DNA from: Brevibacterium sp. CCUG 69071 | GTDB taxonomy: Bacteria > Actinomycetota > Actinomycetes > Actinomycetales > Brevibacteriaceae | Direction: 5' to 3' | NCBI RefSeq assembly: GCF_021023135.1 | Contig: NZ_PGFV01000004.1 | Location: 1-64,000 of the forward strand | Length of the DNA: 64,000 nucleotides | In this document: positions 33,002 to 41,641 of the stretch, piece after piece | Position numbering within the stretch: the first letter of the stretch is position 1 | Layout of the letters: each line of letters starts with the position of its first letter | Translations under genes and position numbers: made by a program | Notes under the pieces: generated by a model | The model's input: only the letters and a program-made list of their open reading frames with translations | The model's database searches: none | Told to the model about the DNA's origin: nothing

Positions 33002-33110
33002 TCTTCGCGTTACCGGAAACCGCGATTTTCGCGCGGCGCCGAGTCCTACGGTGGAGATGTACCAACCGCTCGGCGGAACCCCGCACCCCCGATTGACCAG
33101 GAGACCACTC

Positions 33111-34943
33111 ATGACTGTCCTCGACCATGACGTCGTCGCTGACCAGCTGAAGAACGCACCGACCGCCAACGAGTCGGTGCTCGAGTTCGTCAGCCGGATC
33201 GCCACCCTCACCACCCCCGATGACATCGTCTGGGTCGACGGTTCGCAGGAGCAGAAGGCTCTCATCACGGACCAGCTGGTCGCGGCGGGAACCATCGTGC
33301 GCCTCACCGGCACCAAGGACTCATACTACGCCGCCTCCGATCCCGAGGACGTCGCCCGCGTCGAAGACCGCACTTACATCTGCTCGGTAGACGAGAAGGA
33401 TGCCGGCGCGCTGAACAACTGGGTCGCCCCCGCCGAGATGAAGGAGACCCTGAATGGTCTCTTCGACGGTGCAATGCGCGGTCGCACCATGTACGTCATC
33501 CCCTTCGTCATGGGCCACGCCGAGGCGGACCAGCCGATGTTCGGCATCGAGGTCACCGATTCGCCCTACGTCGTGCTCTCCATGCTCGTCATGGCCCGCT
33601 CCGGTAAGTACGCACTCGACGCGATCGAGGCCCAGAACGCCTCCTTCGTCGAGTGCGTCCACTCGGTCGGCGCCCCGCTCGAACCGGGTCAGGACGATGT
33701 CGCCTGGCCCTGCAGCTCCACGAAGTACATCACCCACTTCCCCGAAGAGCGCTCCATCTGGTCCTTCGGCTCCGGCTACGGCGGCAACGCGCTGCTGGGC
33801 AAGAAGTGCTACGCGCTGCGCATCGCCTCGGCGGTCGCCCGCGACGAGGGCTGGCTGGCCGAGCACATGCTCATCCTCAAGCTGACGAGCCCGGAGGGCG
33901 AGGTCAAGTACATCGCCGCCGCGTTCCCCTCGGCCTGCGGCAAGACCAACCTCGCCATGATCGAGCCGACCATCCCCGGCTGGAAGGCCGAGACCCTCGG
34001 TGACGACATCGCCTGGATGCGCTTCGGCGAGGACGGCCAGCTCTACGCTGTCAACCCCGAGTTCGGCCTCTTCGGCGTGGCACCGGGCACCGGCTACACG
34101 ACCAACCCGACCGCGATGCGCGCCATCGAGGCCGGCGGCAACATCTTCACCAACGTCGCGCTGACCGATGACGGCGACGTGTGGTGGGAGGGCAAGACCG
34201 ACGAGAAGCCCGCTCACCTCACCGACTGGAGGGGCAACGACTGGACGCCAGAGTCCGAGACTCCGGCCGCCCACCCGAACTCGCGCTTCTGCACCCCGAT
34301 CGAGAACGTGCCGACGCTGGCCCCCGAGTGGACCAACCCCAACGGTGTGCCGATCTCGGCGATCCTCTTCGGCGGCCGCCGCAAGACGACCATGCCGCTG
34401 GTGACCGAGACCAAGGACTGGAACCACGGCGTGTTCATGGGCTCGGTGCTCTCCTCGGAGACCACCGCCGCCGCGACCGGAGCCGTCGGCGTCGTCCGCC
34501 GCGACCCCATGGCGATGCGTCCCTTCATCGGCTACAACGTCGGAGACTACCTGCAGCACTGGCTCGACATCGGCAACACCGCCGGAGCCCAGCTGCCGAA
34601 GATCTTCTACGTCAACTGGTTCCGCCGCGATGCCGACAACTCGTTCCTGTGGCCCGGATTCTCCGAGAACTCGCGCGTTCTCAAGTGGGTCTTCGAACGC
34701 GTCACCGGATCCGCCGAGGCCGTCGAGTCCCCGCTGGGCCTGACCCCCGTCGAAGGCGGCCTCGACACCGAAGGCCTCGACTTCACCGACGAGCAGCTGC
34801 GCAAGGCGCTGGCCATCAAGCCCGAGGAATGGGAGACCGAACTCGGACTGATCGAGGACTGGTACGCCGAACTCGGCGATTCGGTTCCCACCGAGCTGCG
34901 CGCCGAGGTCGACAACCTCCGCGAGCGTCTCGGTCTCGCCTGA
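33111..34943 (+). CDS. pckG: Phosphoenolpyruvate carboxykinase (GTP)
   Basis: A 610-residue cytosolic enzyme that converts oxaloacetate and GTP to PEP, CO2 and GDP, the first step of gluconeogenesis. ATG at 33111 follows AGGAGA. The kinase loop [14 protein letters not shown] includes the reactive Cys276 of GTP-type enzymes. [15 protein letters not shown] (metal-binding Asp residues), [14 protein letters not shown] and NWFRRD are further family marks. Length matches the usual 600-620. It is transcribed alone and ends before a 15-bp hairpin. Regulation by carbon source through the CRP-like site is likely. Confidence 0.98.
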   Translation: MTVLDHDVVADQLKNAPTANESVLEFVSRIATLTTPDDIVWVDGSQEQKALITDQLVAAGTIVRLTGTKDSYYAASDPEDVARVEDRTYICSVDEKDAGALNNWVAPAEMKETLNGLFDGAMRGRTMYVIPFVMGHAEADQPMFGIEVTDSPYVVLSMLVMARSGKYALDAIEAQNASFVECVHSVGAPLEPGQDDVAWPCSSTKYITHFPEERSIWSFGSGYGGNALLGKKCYALRIASAVARDEGWLAEHMLILKLTSPEGEVKYIAAAFPSACGKTNLAMIEPTIPGWKAETLGDDIAWMRFGEDGQLYAVNPEFGLFGVAPGTGYTTNPTAMRAIEAGGNIFTNVALTDDGDVWWEGKTDEKPAHLTDWRGNDWTPESETPAAHPNSRFCTPIENVPTLAPEWTNPNGVPISAILFGGRRKTTMPLVTETKDWNHGVFMGSVLSSETTAAATGAVGVVRRDPMAMRPFIGYNVGDYLQHWLDIGNTAGAQLPKIFYVNWFRRDADNSFLWPGFSENSRVLKWVFERVTGSAEAVESPLGLTPVEGGLDTEGLDFTDEQLRKALAIKPEEWETELGLIEDWYAELGDSVPTELRAEVDNLRERLGLA

Positions 34944-34992
34944 GGCTCAGCGCGGGTCAGAATTCTCGCAGCGACCGGCTCCGGCCGGCACT

Positions 34993-35033
34993 GACAATCC
35001 CCCAACCCTCGCCGAGGCGGTTGGGGGATTGTC
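34993..35033 (+). terminator. Hairpin after pckG
   Basis: GACAATCCCCCAACC and GGTTGGGGGATTGTC form a perfect 15-bp stem with an 11-base loop, 49 bases after the pckG stop. No U-tract follows. Confidence 0.7.
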
Positions 35034-35087
35034 GTGTCCGTGACCAACATCGGGTGGCGGAGGGCCCCGGAAGCGGCCCAGAAGACG

Positions 35088-35155
35088 CATAACCTCGCGA
35101 GAGTGACACGTCCTACAGGAGCACCGGTAGGACGTGTCACTCTCGCGGCGTTATG
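35088..35155. terminator. Very long hairpin between convergent genes
   Basis: Arms of 21 bp (35096-35116 and 35127-35147, starting CGCGAGAGTGACACG) pair perfectly around a 10-base loop. An outer CATAAC/GTTATG pairing extends the structure. It lies between pckG and the convergent GNAT gene, whose stop codon is inside the right arm. A bidirectional terminator or a mobile palindromic repeat would both fit. Confidence 0.65.
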
Positions 35156-36144
35156 TGTGCGGCCAGTGGTGCGCGGCCGGGTGCAACATGTGTCGGCGGT
35201 GCTGCGTTGCCGGGCGTTGCGTGTGGCTCCGAAGGCATAGTAGACGCCGGTCGCCGGAGGTCGGTCGCTTCGCCGAGCGATTCGAACCCCGCAGACAGGT
35301 AGGCCGCGACCGCGGCAACGTTCGACGACGGGGTCGCCACCATTGCGCTCGACGCGCCCATTCCGCGCAGGGCCTCGGCCGCGGCGAGGGTGATCGCCCG
35401 CCCATGCCCACGGCCACGATGCTCCTGATGGACGCCCAGGGGTTCGATGATCCCGGGCCGTCGCGTTCCAGCCGACCAGATCGTCGTCGCCGCAACGGCC
35501 GACCCGCGTTCGTCGTAGCCGGCGAGGCATCGGCCATGGCGATACGCATGTCCCCGCGCCATCTGATGCCAGCGCTCAGTGGACAGCGATGCTCCGGGGA
35601 ACGCCGACGCCTCCACCCTGATGCGATCCTCGACAAGTTCCCACCCGACAACCCGGATGACGAGCGCCCCGGGCGGCACAGGACGAGCCAGGTCACGATG
35701 CAGAGGGGTCCACGGCTCATCGTCCGACCACCCGCGCTGGGCGAGCACTCGGGCCAGTGCACCTCCGAATCGGGCTTCGACGATGCCTGCGCCGGCAGGC
35801 AGCAGATCGTCGAGCCGTGAGACGAGATCATCGGCGATGTCGGAGGCGAGCTCGTCGTCGTCGAAGAGTTCAGGGTCCATGGCCATACGGATCAGCTCGG
35901 TCTCGTCGAGGAAGCCGACTGCAGCAATCTGCTCCGACCGTGACCTGGCCTGATCCCGTGACTGAGCCCGTCCCCATGTCCAGACTCGGAGGGCGCGGGC
36001 GAGCGCCTCGGTGCCGAATCTCTCATACCACCCGAGATCTCCGGGATGCACCTGCATCGGTGCGCCTTCCCGCTGCCATGATGACACGGCGTCGATGATG
36101 CCCGGCAGGTCGTCGACCGTCGGCGTTGACATGGTCGCAGTCAT
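35137..36144 (-). CDS. GNAT-family N-acetyltransferase
   Basis: A 335-residue protein with two parts. Residues 1-185 look like a degenerate N-terminal GNAT-like domain. Residues about 190-310 hold the active domain, with GIIEPLGVHQEHRGRGHGRA (acetyl-CoA binding Q/R-x-x-G-x-G/A) and SNVAAVAAYLSAGFESLG at the end. The tail (from 315) is Pro/Ala-rich and runs into the downstream hairpin. The start could be ATG 36144 or 36132. Substrate unknown. It is not in an operon with its neighbours. Confidence 0.85.
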   Translation of the reverse strand: MTATMSTPTVDDLPGIIDAVSSWQREGAPMQVHPGDLGWYERFGTEALARALRVWTWGRAQSRDQARSRSEQIAAVGFLDETELIRMAMDPELFDDDELASDIADDLVSRLDDLLPAGAGIVEARFGGALARVLAQRGWSDDEPWTPLHRDLARPVPPGALVIRVVGWELVEDRIRVEASAFPGASLSTERWHQMARGHAYRHGRCLAGYDERGSAVAATTIWSAGTRRPGIIEPLGVHQEHRGRGHGRAITLAAAEALRGMGASSAMVATPSSNVAAVAAYLSAGFESLGEATDLRRPASTMPSEPHATPGNAAPPTHVAPGRAPLAAHITPRE

Positions 36145-36161
36145 AGCCGCACGCTAGCACG

Positions 36162-36446
36162 TCATGCGGTCTGGCCCTGATCTGGCCCCGACCTGGCGCC
36201 GAAGTCATCCGACTGCGGGTTCCACCTCGTCACCGGAGTCACGACGAACATGGTGACCAGCGCAGCGACGAAGAGCCACGAGACCACGGCAGCGCCGAGG
36301 GTCTTGAGCAGACTCGTCCGCAGCACCACTCGGCCGATTCGCTCGAACTCCTGCCGCCACTTCTCGAGGCGTCTCGGGTTCGCCTCGGCGCTGTCTTTCA
36401 GAAGATCGGGGGTGAGATCGGCGCTGTCATCCTGGGATCTGACCAC
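36162..36446 (-). CDS. Small single-helix membrane protein
   Basis: A 94-residue protein (MVRSQDDSADLTPDLLKDSA). An amphipathic helix (RRLEKWRQEFERIGRVVLRT) precedes one transmembrane helix (TLGAAVVSWLFVAALVTMFVV). A short outside tail (TRWNPQSDDFG) follows. Function unknown. It lies between the acetyltransferase and the Pit cluster. Confidence 0.65.
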   Translation of the reverse strand: MVRSQDDSADLTPDLLKDSAEANPRRLEKWRQEFERIGRVVLRTSLLKTLGAAVVSWLFVAALVTMFVVTPVTRWNPQSDDFGARSGPDQGQTA

Positions 36447-36486
36447 ACTGCTGAATCTACCTCGGCTCGTCGGCTACCCGCGGTCC

Positions 36487-36720
36487 TCAGGCTCCGTGGA
36501 GTGCGGGCACGATGAGGTAGACGCCGAGCAGCACGAGGAGACCGCAGATGCCGAAGACCGACCAGTAGCCGAGCCGTAACAGCGGCTTGGGCCGTCCCTC
36601 GGCGAGGAGGTCGACATGGACGGCACGCATGCGCACGGCCGTCGAGTAGAGGGTGATGACGACGATCGCCGACACCCAGGTCGCGACCGCGACGATGAGG
36701 AATGAGCTCCACTCGATCAT
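36487..36720 (-). CDS. Small two-helix membrane protein coupled to Pit
   Basis: A 77-residue protein. Two transmembrane helices are visible (SFLIVAVATWVSAIVVITLY and GYWSVFGICGLLVLLGVYLI) around a basic loop (RMRAVHVDLLAEGRPKPLLR). Its ATG overlaps the pit stop by 4 bases, so it is co-translated with the phosphate transporter. It could be an accessory subunit of Pit; this is inferred only from coupling. Confidence 0.75.
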   Translation of the reverse strand: MIEWSSFLIVAVATWVSAIVVITLYSTAVRMRAVHVDLLAEGRPKPLLRLGYWSVFGICGLLVLLGVYLIVPALHGA

Positions 36721-38117
36721 TTCGCGTCTCCCTTGTCAGTCTGCTGCGAAGCTTCGGTCTCGCTTGGTCCGGCGGCACCACCCGGACTGCCGGGAATGCC
36801 GGAGCTTCCGGGTCCGCCGGCGGCGGTCGAATGCTCGTCGACGGCGGTCGCCTGACGACCACGGGAGGCGCGGCGCTTCGCCTTCGCCGCCTGTTTCTCG
36901 TCCCAGGCTTCGCGGCGGTCCGCGCGCTTGGTTTCGGCGCGCTTGCGGTTGCGGTCCTTGCGCAGCTTGCGCTTGCGCCCGCGGATGTTGACCGCCTCGC
37001 CGACGGTGTCGAAGTTCGAGATGTCGGTCTCTTCGCCGCGGCGCGAGCTGAGGAAGATCCAGAGCACTGCAACGACGGCGATGACGGTGTCGATGATGAC
37101 GCCGACCACGCCGAGGTGAGCGACGAATGCCGCCGCGGCACCGACGATGGCGGCGGCGGGGATGGTCAGCAGCCAGCCGGAGGCGATCCGTCCGGCCGTG
37201 GACCATTGCACATCGGCGCCCTTGCGTCCGAGCCCTGAGCCGAGCACCGATCCTGAGGCGACCTGGGTCGTCGACAGCGCGAATCCGAGGTGCGAGGAGG
37301 CGAGGATCGCAGCGGCGGTCGAGGTCTCTGCGGACAGGCCCTGGGCGGGCTTGACGGTCGTCAGCTTGGTTCCGAGGGTGTCGATGATCCGCCAGCCGCC
37401 GACGTAGGTGCCCAGCGCGATGGCGAAGGCACACGCGGTGATGACCCAGATGTGCGGCCCGGTCCCGTGTTCCTGCAGGTTCGCGGAGACGAGCACCAGC
37501 GTGATCACGCCCATGGTCTTCTGGGCGTCATTCGTGCCGTGGGCGAGCGCGACGAGGGAGGAGGAGAAGATCTGTCCGTACTTGAACGGCGCCCGGTGGG
37601 CGGTCTTCCCGTCGTCATTGCGGCGGGTGATCGAGTAGGCCAGCCGGGTGCACAGATAGGCACCGACGCCGGCGATGATCGGGGCGGCCAGGGCCGGGAG
37701 AACGACCTTGGAGAGGAAGACTCCGAAATCGACGGAGTTGAGTCCTGCACCGACGATGGCCGCGCCGATGAGGCCGCCGAAGAGAGCATGGGACGAAGAG
37801 GAGGGAAGGCCGAAGCGCCAGGTCGCCATGTTCCAGATGATGGCGCCGATGAGTCCGGCGAGGATGAAGTCCGGGGTGATCTGGACTCCCCCGCCGCCTT
37901 CCTTGATGATGCCGCCGGAGATGGTCTTGGCCACCTCGGTGGAGAGGAAGGCCCCGACGAGGTTGAGCAGAGCGGCGAGGGTGACCGCCGCCTTCGGCTT
38001 GATCGCCCCCGTGGCGATCGGGGTGGCCATGGCATTGGCCGTATCGTGAAAGCCATTGGTGAAGTCGAAGAACAGTGCCAGTGCGATGACGAGCACGACG
38101 ACGAAGATGATTTCCAC
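36717..38117 (-). CDS. pit: Low-affinity inorganic phosphate transporter Pit
   Basis: A 466-residue membrane protein. The two PiT signatures are present: FDFTNGFHDTANAMATPIAT near residue 18 and ALAHGTNDAQKTMGVI near 190. About ten transmembrane helices are predictable. The C-terminal cytoplasmic tail (from about 360) is highly charged (RGRKRKLRKDRNRKRAETKR) and then Gly/Pro-rich, longer than in E. coli PitA. It transports metal-phosphate with protons. It overlaps the small membrane gene downstream by 4 bases. A PhoP-box-like repeat lies 131 bp upstream of the start. Confidence 0.95.
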   Translation of the reverse strand: MEIIFVVVLVIALALFFDFTNGFHDTANAMATPIATGAIKPKAAVTLAALLNLVGAFLSTEVAKTISGGIIKEGGGGVQITPDFILAGLIGAIIWNMATWRFGLPSSSSHALFGGLIGAAIVGAGLNSVDFGVFLSKVVLPALAAPIIAGVGAYLCTRLAYSITRRNDDGKTAHRAPFKYGQIFSSSLVALAHGTNDAQKTMGVITLVLVSANLQEHGTGPHIWVITACAFAIALGTYVGGWRIIDTLGTKLTTVKPAQGLSAETSTAAAILASSHLGFALSTTQVASGSVLGSGLGRKGADVQWSTAGRIASGWLLTIPAAAIVGAAAAFVAHLGVVGVIIDTVIAVVAVLWIFLSSRRGEETDISNFDTVGEAVNIRGRKRKLRKDRNRKRAETKRADRREAWDEKQAAKAKRRASRGRQATAVDEHSTAAGGPGSSGIPGSPGGAAGPSETEASQQTDKGDAK

Positions 38118-38512
38118 TAAGCGACCTTGGGCGTAGACACAATTCGGACCGTGGATGATTCAGCTGGCAGGCAGCGGCCTCAATCCCGCAAAAGTCTACC
38201 GCCAACTTCGCCGGAACTTCATCCAGAATTCGAGGTGATTCCACCTCGTTCACCGAATATTCACCTATCAGCAGGGCGAGTGTCTTCTAGCGACCGAGGT
38301 AGGCGCTCTCCGGTGACCAGGGCAGATGCCTCCCCGGGACCGACACAGAATGAGCGCTGCCCGGGCAGAGAATACCTGAGTATTCTCCACTCGGACGGGG
38401 CAGGAGTCACACGGCGATCTCGAACCGCAGCAGGGCCCGAAGAGCAGGCCCGCAACAGACCCGCAACCGGGCCTGAAGAGCTGGCCCGAACCGCACCTGA
38501 TCGCCGAGGTTG
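38118..38512. other. pit upstream region
   Basis: A 395-bp non-coding region. It includes the PhoP-box-like direct repeat at 38248-38265 and a perfect inverted repeat GAGAATAC-CTGA-GTATTCTC at 38368-38387, which could terminate the aminotransferase transcript or be an operator. The reading frames present are Arg/Pro/Ser-rich shadows. Confidence 0.6.
38248..38265. promoter_or_regulatory. PhoP-box-like direct repeat
   Basis: GTTCACC at 38248 and ATTCACC at 38259 are 11 bp apart, as in the PhoP boxes of Streptomyces (GTTCACC-type units of 11 bp). It lies 131 bp upstream of pit, so control by phosphate starvation is plausible. Confidence 0.5.
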
Positions 38513-39967
38513 TCAGCTCACATAGCCGTCGGCGACGTCCAGCGCCCGGTCGAGGACCTCGAGTCCGAAGCGGACGTCCGCATCGGGGGTGTTGAGCGGC
38601 GGGACGACGTGGATCCGGTTGAAGTTCGCGAAGGGCACGACACCTCCGGCCTTGATCGCGGCGATGACCTCGTTCATCTCCGGTGAGCTGCCGCCGTAGG
38701 CCGCCAGCGGCTCCTTCGTCGTCCGGTCCTTGACCAGCTCGACGGCCCAGAAGCAGCCCATTCCGCGCACATCGCCGACGGAGGGGTGCCGCTGTGCGAT
38801 CTCCCGCAGGGCCGGACCGATGATCTCGCGGCCGAGGCGGTCAGCGTTGTCGACCATCCCCTCGTCGTCCATCGCGTTGATGGTCGCCACTGCGGCCGCG
38901 CAGGCCAGCGGGTGTCCCGAATAGGTCAGCCCGCCCGGGTAGACGCGGTCGCGGAAGGTCTCGAAGATCTCATCGCTGATCGCGACTCCCCCGAGCGGCA
39001 CATAGCCGGAGTTGACGCCCTTGGCGAAGGTGATGAGGTCCGGGGTGACATCCCAATGGTCGACGGCGAACCAGCGACCGGTGCGGCCGAAGCCGGCCAT
39101 CACCTCGTCGGCGATGAAGACGATCCCGTACTTGGCGGTGAGCTCTCGCACGCCTTCGAGGTAGCCGGCAGGAGGTCCGTAGATACCGGCGGTACCGGGC
39201 ACGGTCTCCATGAGGAGGGCCGCGATATTGCCCGGGCCTTCGAGCGTGATCATGTCCTCGAGGTGAGCCAGCGCCCGCTGCGTCTCCTCGGCCTCGGAAG
39301 TCGAGTTGAAGTAGGAGCGGTACTGGTAGGCGGGCATGAAGTGGACGATGCCCTCGGCCGAGTAGTCGTTGGCGAAGCGCCGGGGGTCGCCCGTGGCATT
39401 GACGGCCAGCTGGGTTCCGCCGTGGTAGCTGCGGTAGGCGGAGAGCACCTTCGTCCGTCCCGTGTGCAGGCGCGCCATCCGGATCGCATGCTCGTTGGCA
39501 TCGGCCCCGCCGTTGGTGAAGAAGACGTGGTCGAGGTTGCCGGGGGTGCGTTCGGTGATCAGCCGGGCCGCCTCGGAGCGAGCATCATTGACGTGCTGCG
39601 GTGCGATCGTGCACAGTTTGCCCGCCTGCTCCTGGATCGCGGCGACGACGCCCGGGTGCTGGTGGCCGATGTTGGTGTTGACCAGCTGGGACGACATGTC
39701 GAGCAGCTTCCGCCCCTCCCCGTCCCAGACGTATGGGCCCTCCGCGTCGACGATGGTCATCGGCGTGAACGGTCCCTGCGCCTGCCAGGAGTGGAAGACG
39801 TGCGCCCGGTCGAGCTCATAGGCGCGCCGGCCCGCGGCGAGACTGCCCTCGCCGATCCGGGCAGCGTCGATCCGGGCGGCATCGGCCCGGGCGTCGTCGG
39901 CACCGGCACCGTCGGCCGGAATCGGCAGTTCGGCCGACTGCAGATCATCTTTATTCATCGTCGTCAT
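38513..39967 (-). CDS. Class III omega-aminotransferase (probably beta-alanine or similar)
   Basis: A 484-residue PLP enzyme, fold type I. ATG at 39967 follows AAGGAG. The first 50 residues are variable. Then: VWDGEGRKLLDMSSQLVNTN, FFTNGGADANEHAIRMAR, YRSYHGGTQLAVNATGDPRR, FIADEVMAGFGRTGRWFAVD, and the PLP-binding Lys316 in LITFAKGVNSGYVPLGG. It is followed 76 bases upstream by mmsA in the same direction. Such pairs degrade beta-alanine (via malonate semialdehyde) or related omega-amino acids. The substrate is inferred from the pair, not from residues. Confidence 0.88.
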   Translation of the reverse strand: MTTMNKDDLQSAELPIPADGAGADDARADAARIDAARIGEGSLAAGRRAYELDRAHVFHSWQAQGPFTPMTIVDAEGPYVWDGEGRKLLDMSSQLVNTNIGHQHPGVVAAIQEQAGKLCTIAPQHVNDARSEAARLITERTPGNLDHVFFTNGGADANEHAIRMARLHTGRTKVLSAYRSYHGGTQLAVNATGDPRRFANDYSAEGIVHFMPAYQYRSYFNSTSEAEETQRALAHLEDMITLEGPGNIAALLMETVPGTAGIYGPPAGYLEGVRELTAKYGIVFIADEVMAGFGRTGRWFAVDHWDVTPDLITFAKGVNSGYVPLGGVAISDEIFETFRDRVYPGGLTYSGHPLACAAAVATINAMDDEGMVDNADRLGREIIGPALREIAQRHPSVGDVRGMGCFWAVELVKDRTTKEPLAAYGGSSPEMNEVIAAIKAGGVVPFANFNRIHVVPPLNTPDADVRFGLEVLDRALDVADGYVS

Positions 39968-40043
39968 GGTGGCTCCTTCGCCGAGGTGGTTCGTCGTCGT
40001 GGTGCGACATCAGGGTGTGACGTCGGGGTTCGGCCGTCGGGGT

Positions 40044-41528
40044 TCAGTCGTTGGTCGGGAATCCGAGGTTGAGTCCGCCGTGGCTGGGGTCGAGCCAGCG
40101 GGAGGTCACGACCTTGCCGCGGGTGAAGAAGTGCACGCCCTCCTCGCCGTAGGCATGGGTGTCGCCGAACAGCGAGTTCTTCCAGCCGCCGAAGGAGTAG
40201 TAGCCCACCGGCACGGGGATCGGTACGTTGATGCCGACCATGCCGACCTCGATCTCGTTCTCGAAGCGGCGGGCGGCGCCGCCGTCGTTGGTGAAGATCG
40301 CGGTGCCGTTGCCGTAGGGGTTGGCGTTGATGAGCTCGATGCCTTCGTCGTAGCCGGGGACGCGGACCACGGCGAGCACGGGACCGAAGATCTCGTCGGT
40401 GTAGATCGACATGTCGGTGGTGACGTTGTCGAACAGGGTCGGGTTGAGGAAGAAGCCGTCGGCATGGTCGTGGTCGCGGCCGTCGAGGACGAGGGTCGCA
40501 CCGGAGTCGACTCCGGCGTCGATGTAGCCGGCGACCTTGTCCCGGTGCGCGGCGGTCACCAGCGGACCCATGTCCGGTTCGTCTGTGCCGTCGCCGATGC
40601 GCAGGGTGCGGGTGCGCTCGGCGACCTTGGCCACGAGCTCATCGGCGATCGAGTCGACGGCGACGACCACAGAGATCGCCATGCAGCGCTCTCCCGCGGC
40701 ACCGTAACCGGCATTGACGGCGGCATCGGCGGCGAGGTCGAGGTCGGCATCGGGGAGGACGAGCATGTGGTTCTTCGCTCCGCCGAGCGCCTGCACGCGC
40801 TTGCCGGCGGCGGTCCCGTTCTCGTAGACGTACTTCGCGATCGGGGTGGATCCGACGAAGGACACCGAGGCGACATCGGGGCTTTCGAGCAGCGTGTCCA
40901 CGGCCTCCTTGTCGCCGTGGACGACGTTGAAGACGCCGTCGGGCAGACCGGCTTCCTTCCACAGTTCGGCCATCCAGTTCGCCGCGGAGGGGTCCTTCTC
41001 CGAGGGCTTGAGGACCACGGTGTTGCCGGTGGCGATGGCGACCGGGAAGTACCACATCGGGACCATGGCCGGGAAGTTGAAAGGAGAGATGACGGCGGCG
41101 ACGCCGACGGGCTGACGCAGAGAGTGGACGTCGATCTTCGTCGAGGCGTTCTCCGTGTATCCGCCCTTGAGCTGGGAGGCGATGCCGCAGGCGAACTCCA
41201 CGACTTCCTGGCCGCGCGCGACCTCGCCGAGGGCGTCGGAGACGACCTTGCCGTGTTCGGCGGTGATGATCTCAGCCAGCTCCTGCTTGCGGGAGTTGAG
41301 CAGTTCGCGGAAGTTGAACAGGATGGACGTCCGCTTCGCCAGGGAGGTGTCGCGCCAGGCGGGGAAGGTCTCGGCGGCGTTCGCGATCGCGGATTCGACA
41401 GTGGCCTTCGATGCGAAGGCGACCTGGCCGCTGACCTCGCCGGTGGCGGGATTCGTGATATCGCCGAGGCGGGAGTCGGCGTCCGCGGGAACGCTGCGTC
41501 CGTTGATCCAATGGGAGAGGGTGGTCAT
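40044..41528 (-). CDS. mmsA: CoA-acylating methylmalonate-semialdehyde dehydrogenase
   Basis: A 494-residue aldehyde dehydrogenase of the MmsA type. It oxidises malonate or methylmalonate semialdehyde to acetyl- or propionyl-CoA with release of CO2. Marks: FNFPAMVPMWYFPVAIATGN, VLKPSEKDPSA, VSFVGSTPIAKYVYENG, ALGGAKNHMLVLPDADLD and the catalytic Cys282 in GYGAAGERCMAIS. Length fits the family (about 490-500). It starts the operon with the aminotransferase and is divergent from the PucR regulator. The 12-mer repeats at 41599-41641 lie just upstream. Confidence 0.93.
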   Translation of the reverse strand: MTTLSHWINGRSVPADADSRLGDITNPATGEVSGQVAFASKATVESAIANAAETFPAWRDTSLAKRTSILFNFRELLNSRKQELAEIITAEHGKVVSDALGEVARGQEVVEFACGIASQLKGGYTENASTKIDVHSLRQPVGVAAVISPFNFPAMVPMWYFPVAIATGNTVVLKPSEKDPSAANWMAELWKEAGLPDGVFNVVHGDKEAVDTLLESPDVASVSFVGSTPIAKYVYENGTAAGKRVQALGGAKNHMLVLPDADLDLAADAAVNAGYGAAGERCMAISVVVAVDSIADELVAKVAERTRTLRIGDGTDEPDMGPLVTAAHRDKVAGYIDAGVDSGATLVLDGRDHDHADGFFLNPTLFDNVTTDMSIYTDEIFGPVLAVVRVPGYDEGIELINANPYGNGTAIFTNDGGAARRFENEIEVGMVGINVPIPVPVGYYSFGGWKNSLFGDTHAYGEEGVHFFTRGKVVTSRWLDPSHGGLNLGFPTND

Positions 41529-41598
41529 GAGTCATCCTTCTTCGTCGACGGTGATGCTGTTGGGGCCAGTCTGGCCGGAATCCGCTCACGGCAACAGA

Positions 41599-41641
41599 TA
41601 CACTATGTCAGCATTCGATGCTTCTGATTTACACTGTGTCA
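41599..41641. promoter_or_regulatory. Direct 12-bp repeats between mmsA and pucR
   Basis: TACACTATGTCA (41599-41610) and TACACTGTGTCA (41630-41641) differ at one base and are 31 bp apart, three helical turns. The right copy abuts the regulator start codon. They are probably the operator read by the PucR protein. Confidence 0.6.

Larger units (their letters stand above)
32754..33110. other. tRNA-Arg / pckG intergenic region
   Basis: A 357-bp region with no gene. It holds the tRNA promoter, an AT-rich stretch with GTCACATATAAG near 32926-32937, a CRP/GlxR-like palindrome at 32986-33001 and the pckG ribosome binding site (AGGAGA) at 33099-33104. I could not place the pckG promoter with certainty. 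Confidence 0.6.

Noticed and set aside
34607-35530. 307-residue minus-strand frame over the pckG end
   Set aside because: It lies antisense to pckG, crosses two hairpins and overlaps the GNAT gene; composition is shadow-like.
40044-41528. 2-oxoglutarate semialdehyde dehydrogenase completing the hydroxyproline pathway
   Set aside because: The active-site context GERCMAIS and CoA-type features fit mmsA. It belongs to the aminotransferase operon under PucR, not to the hydroxyproline operon.
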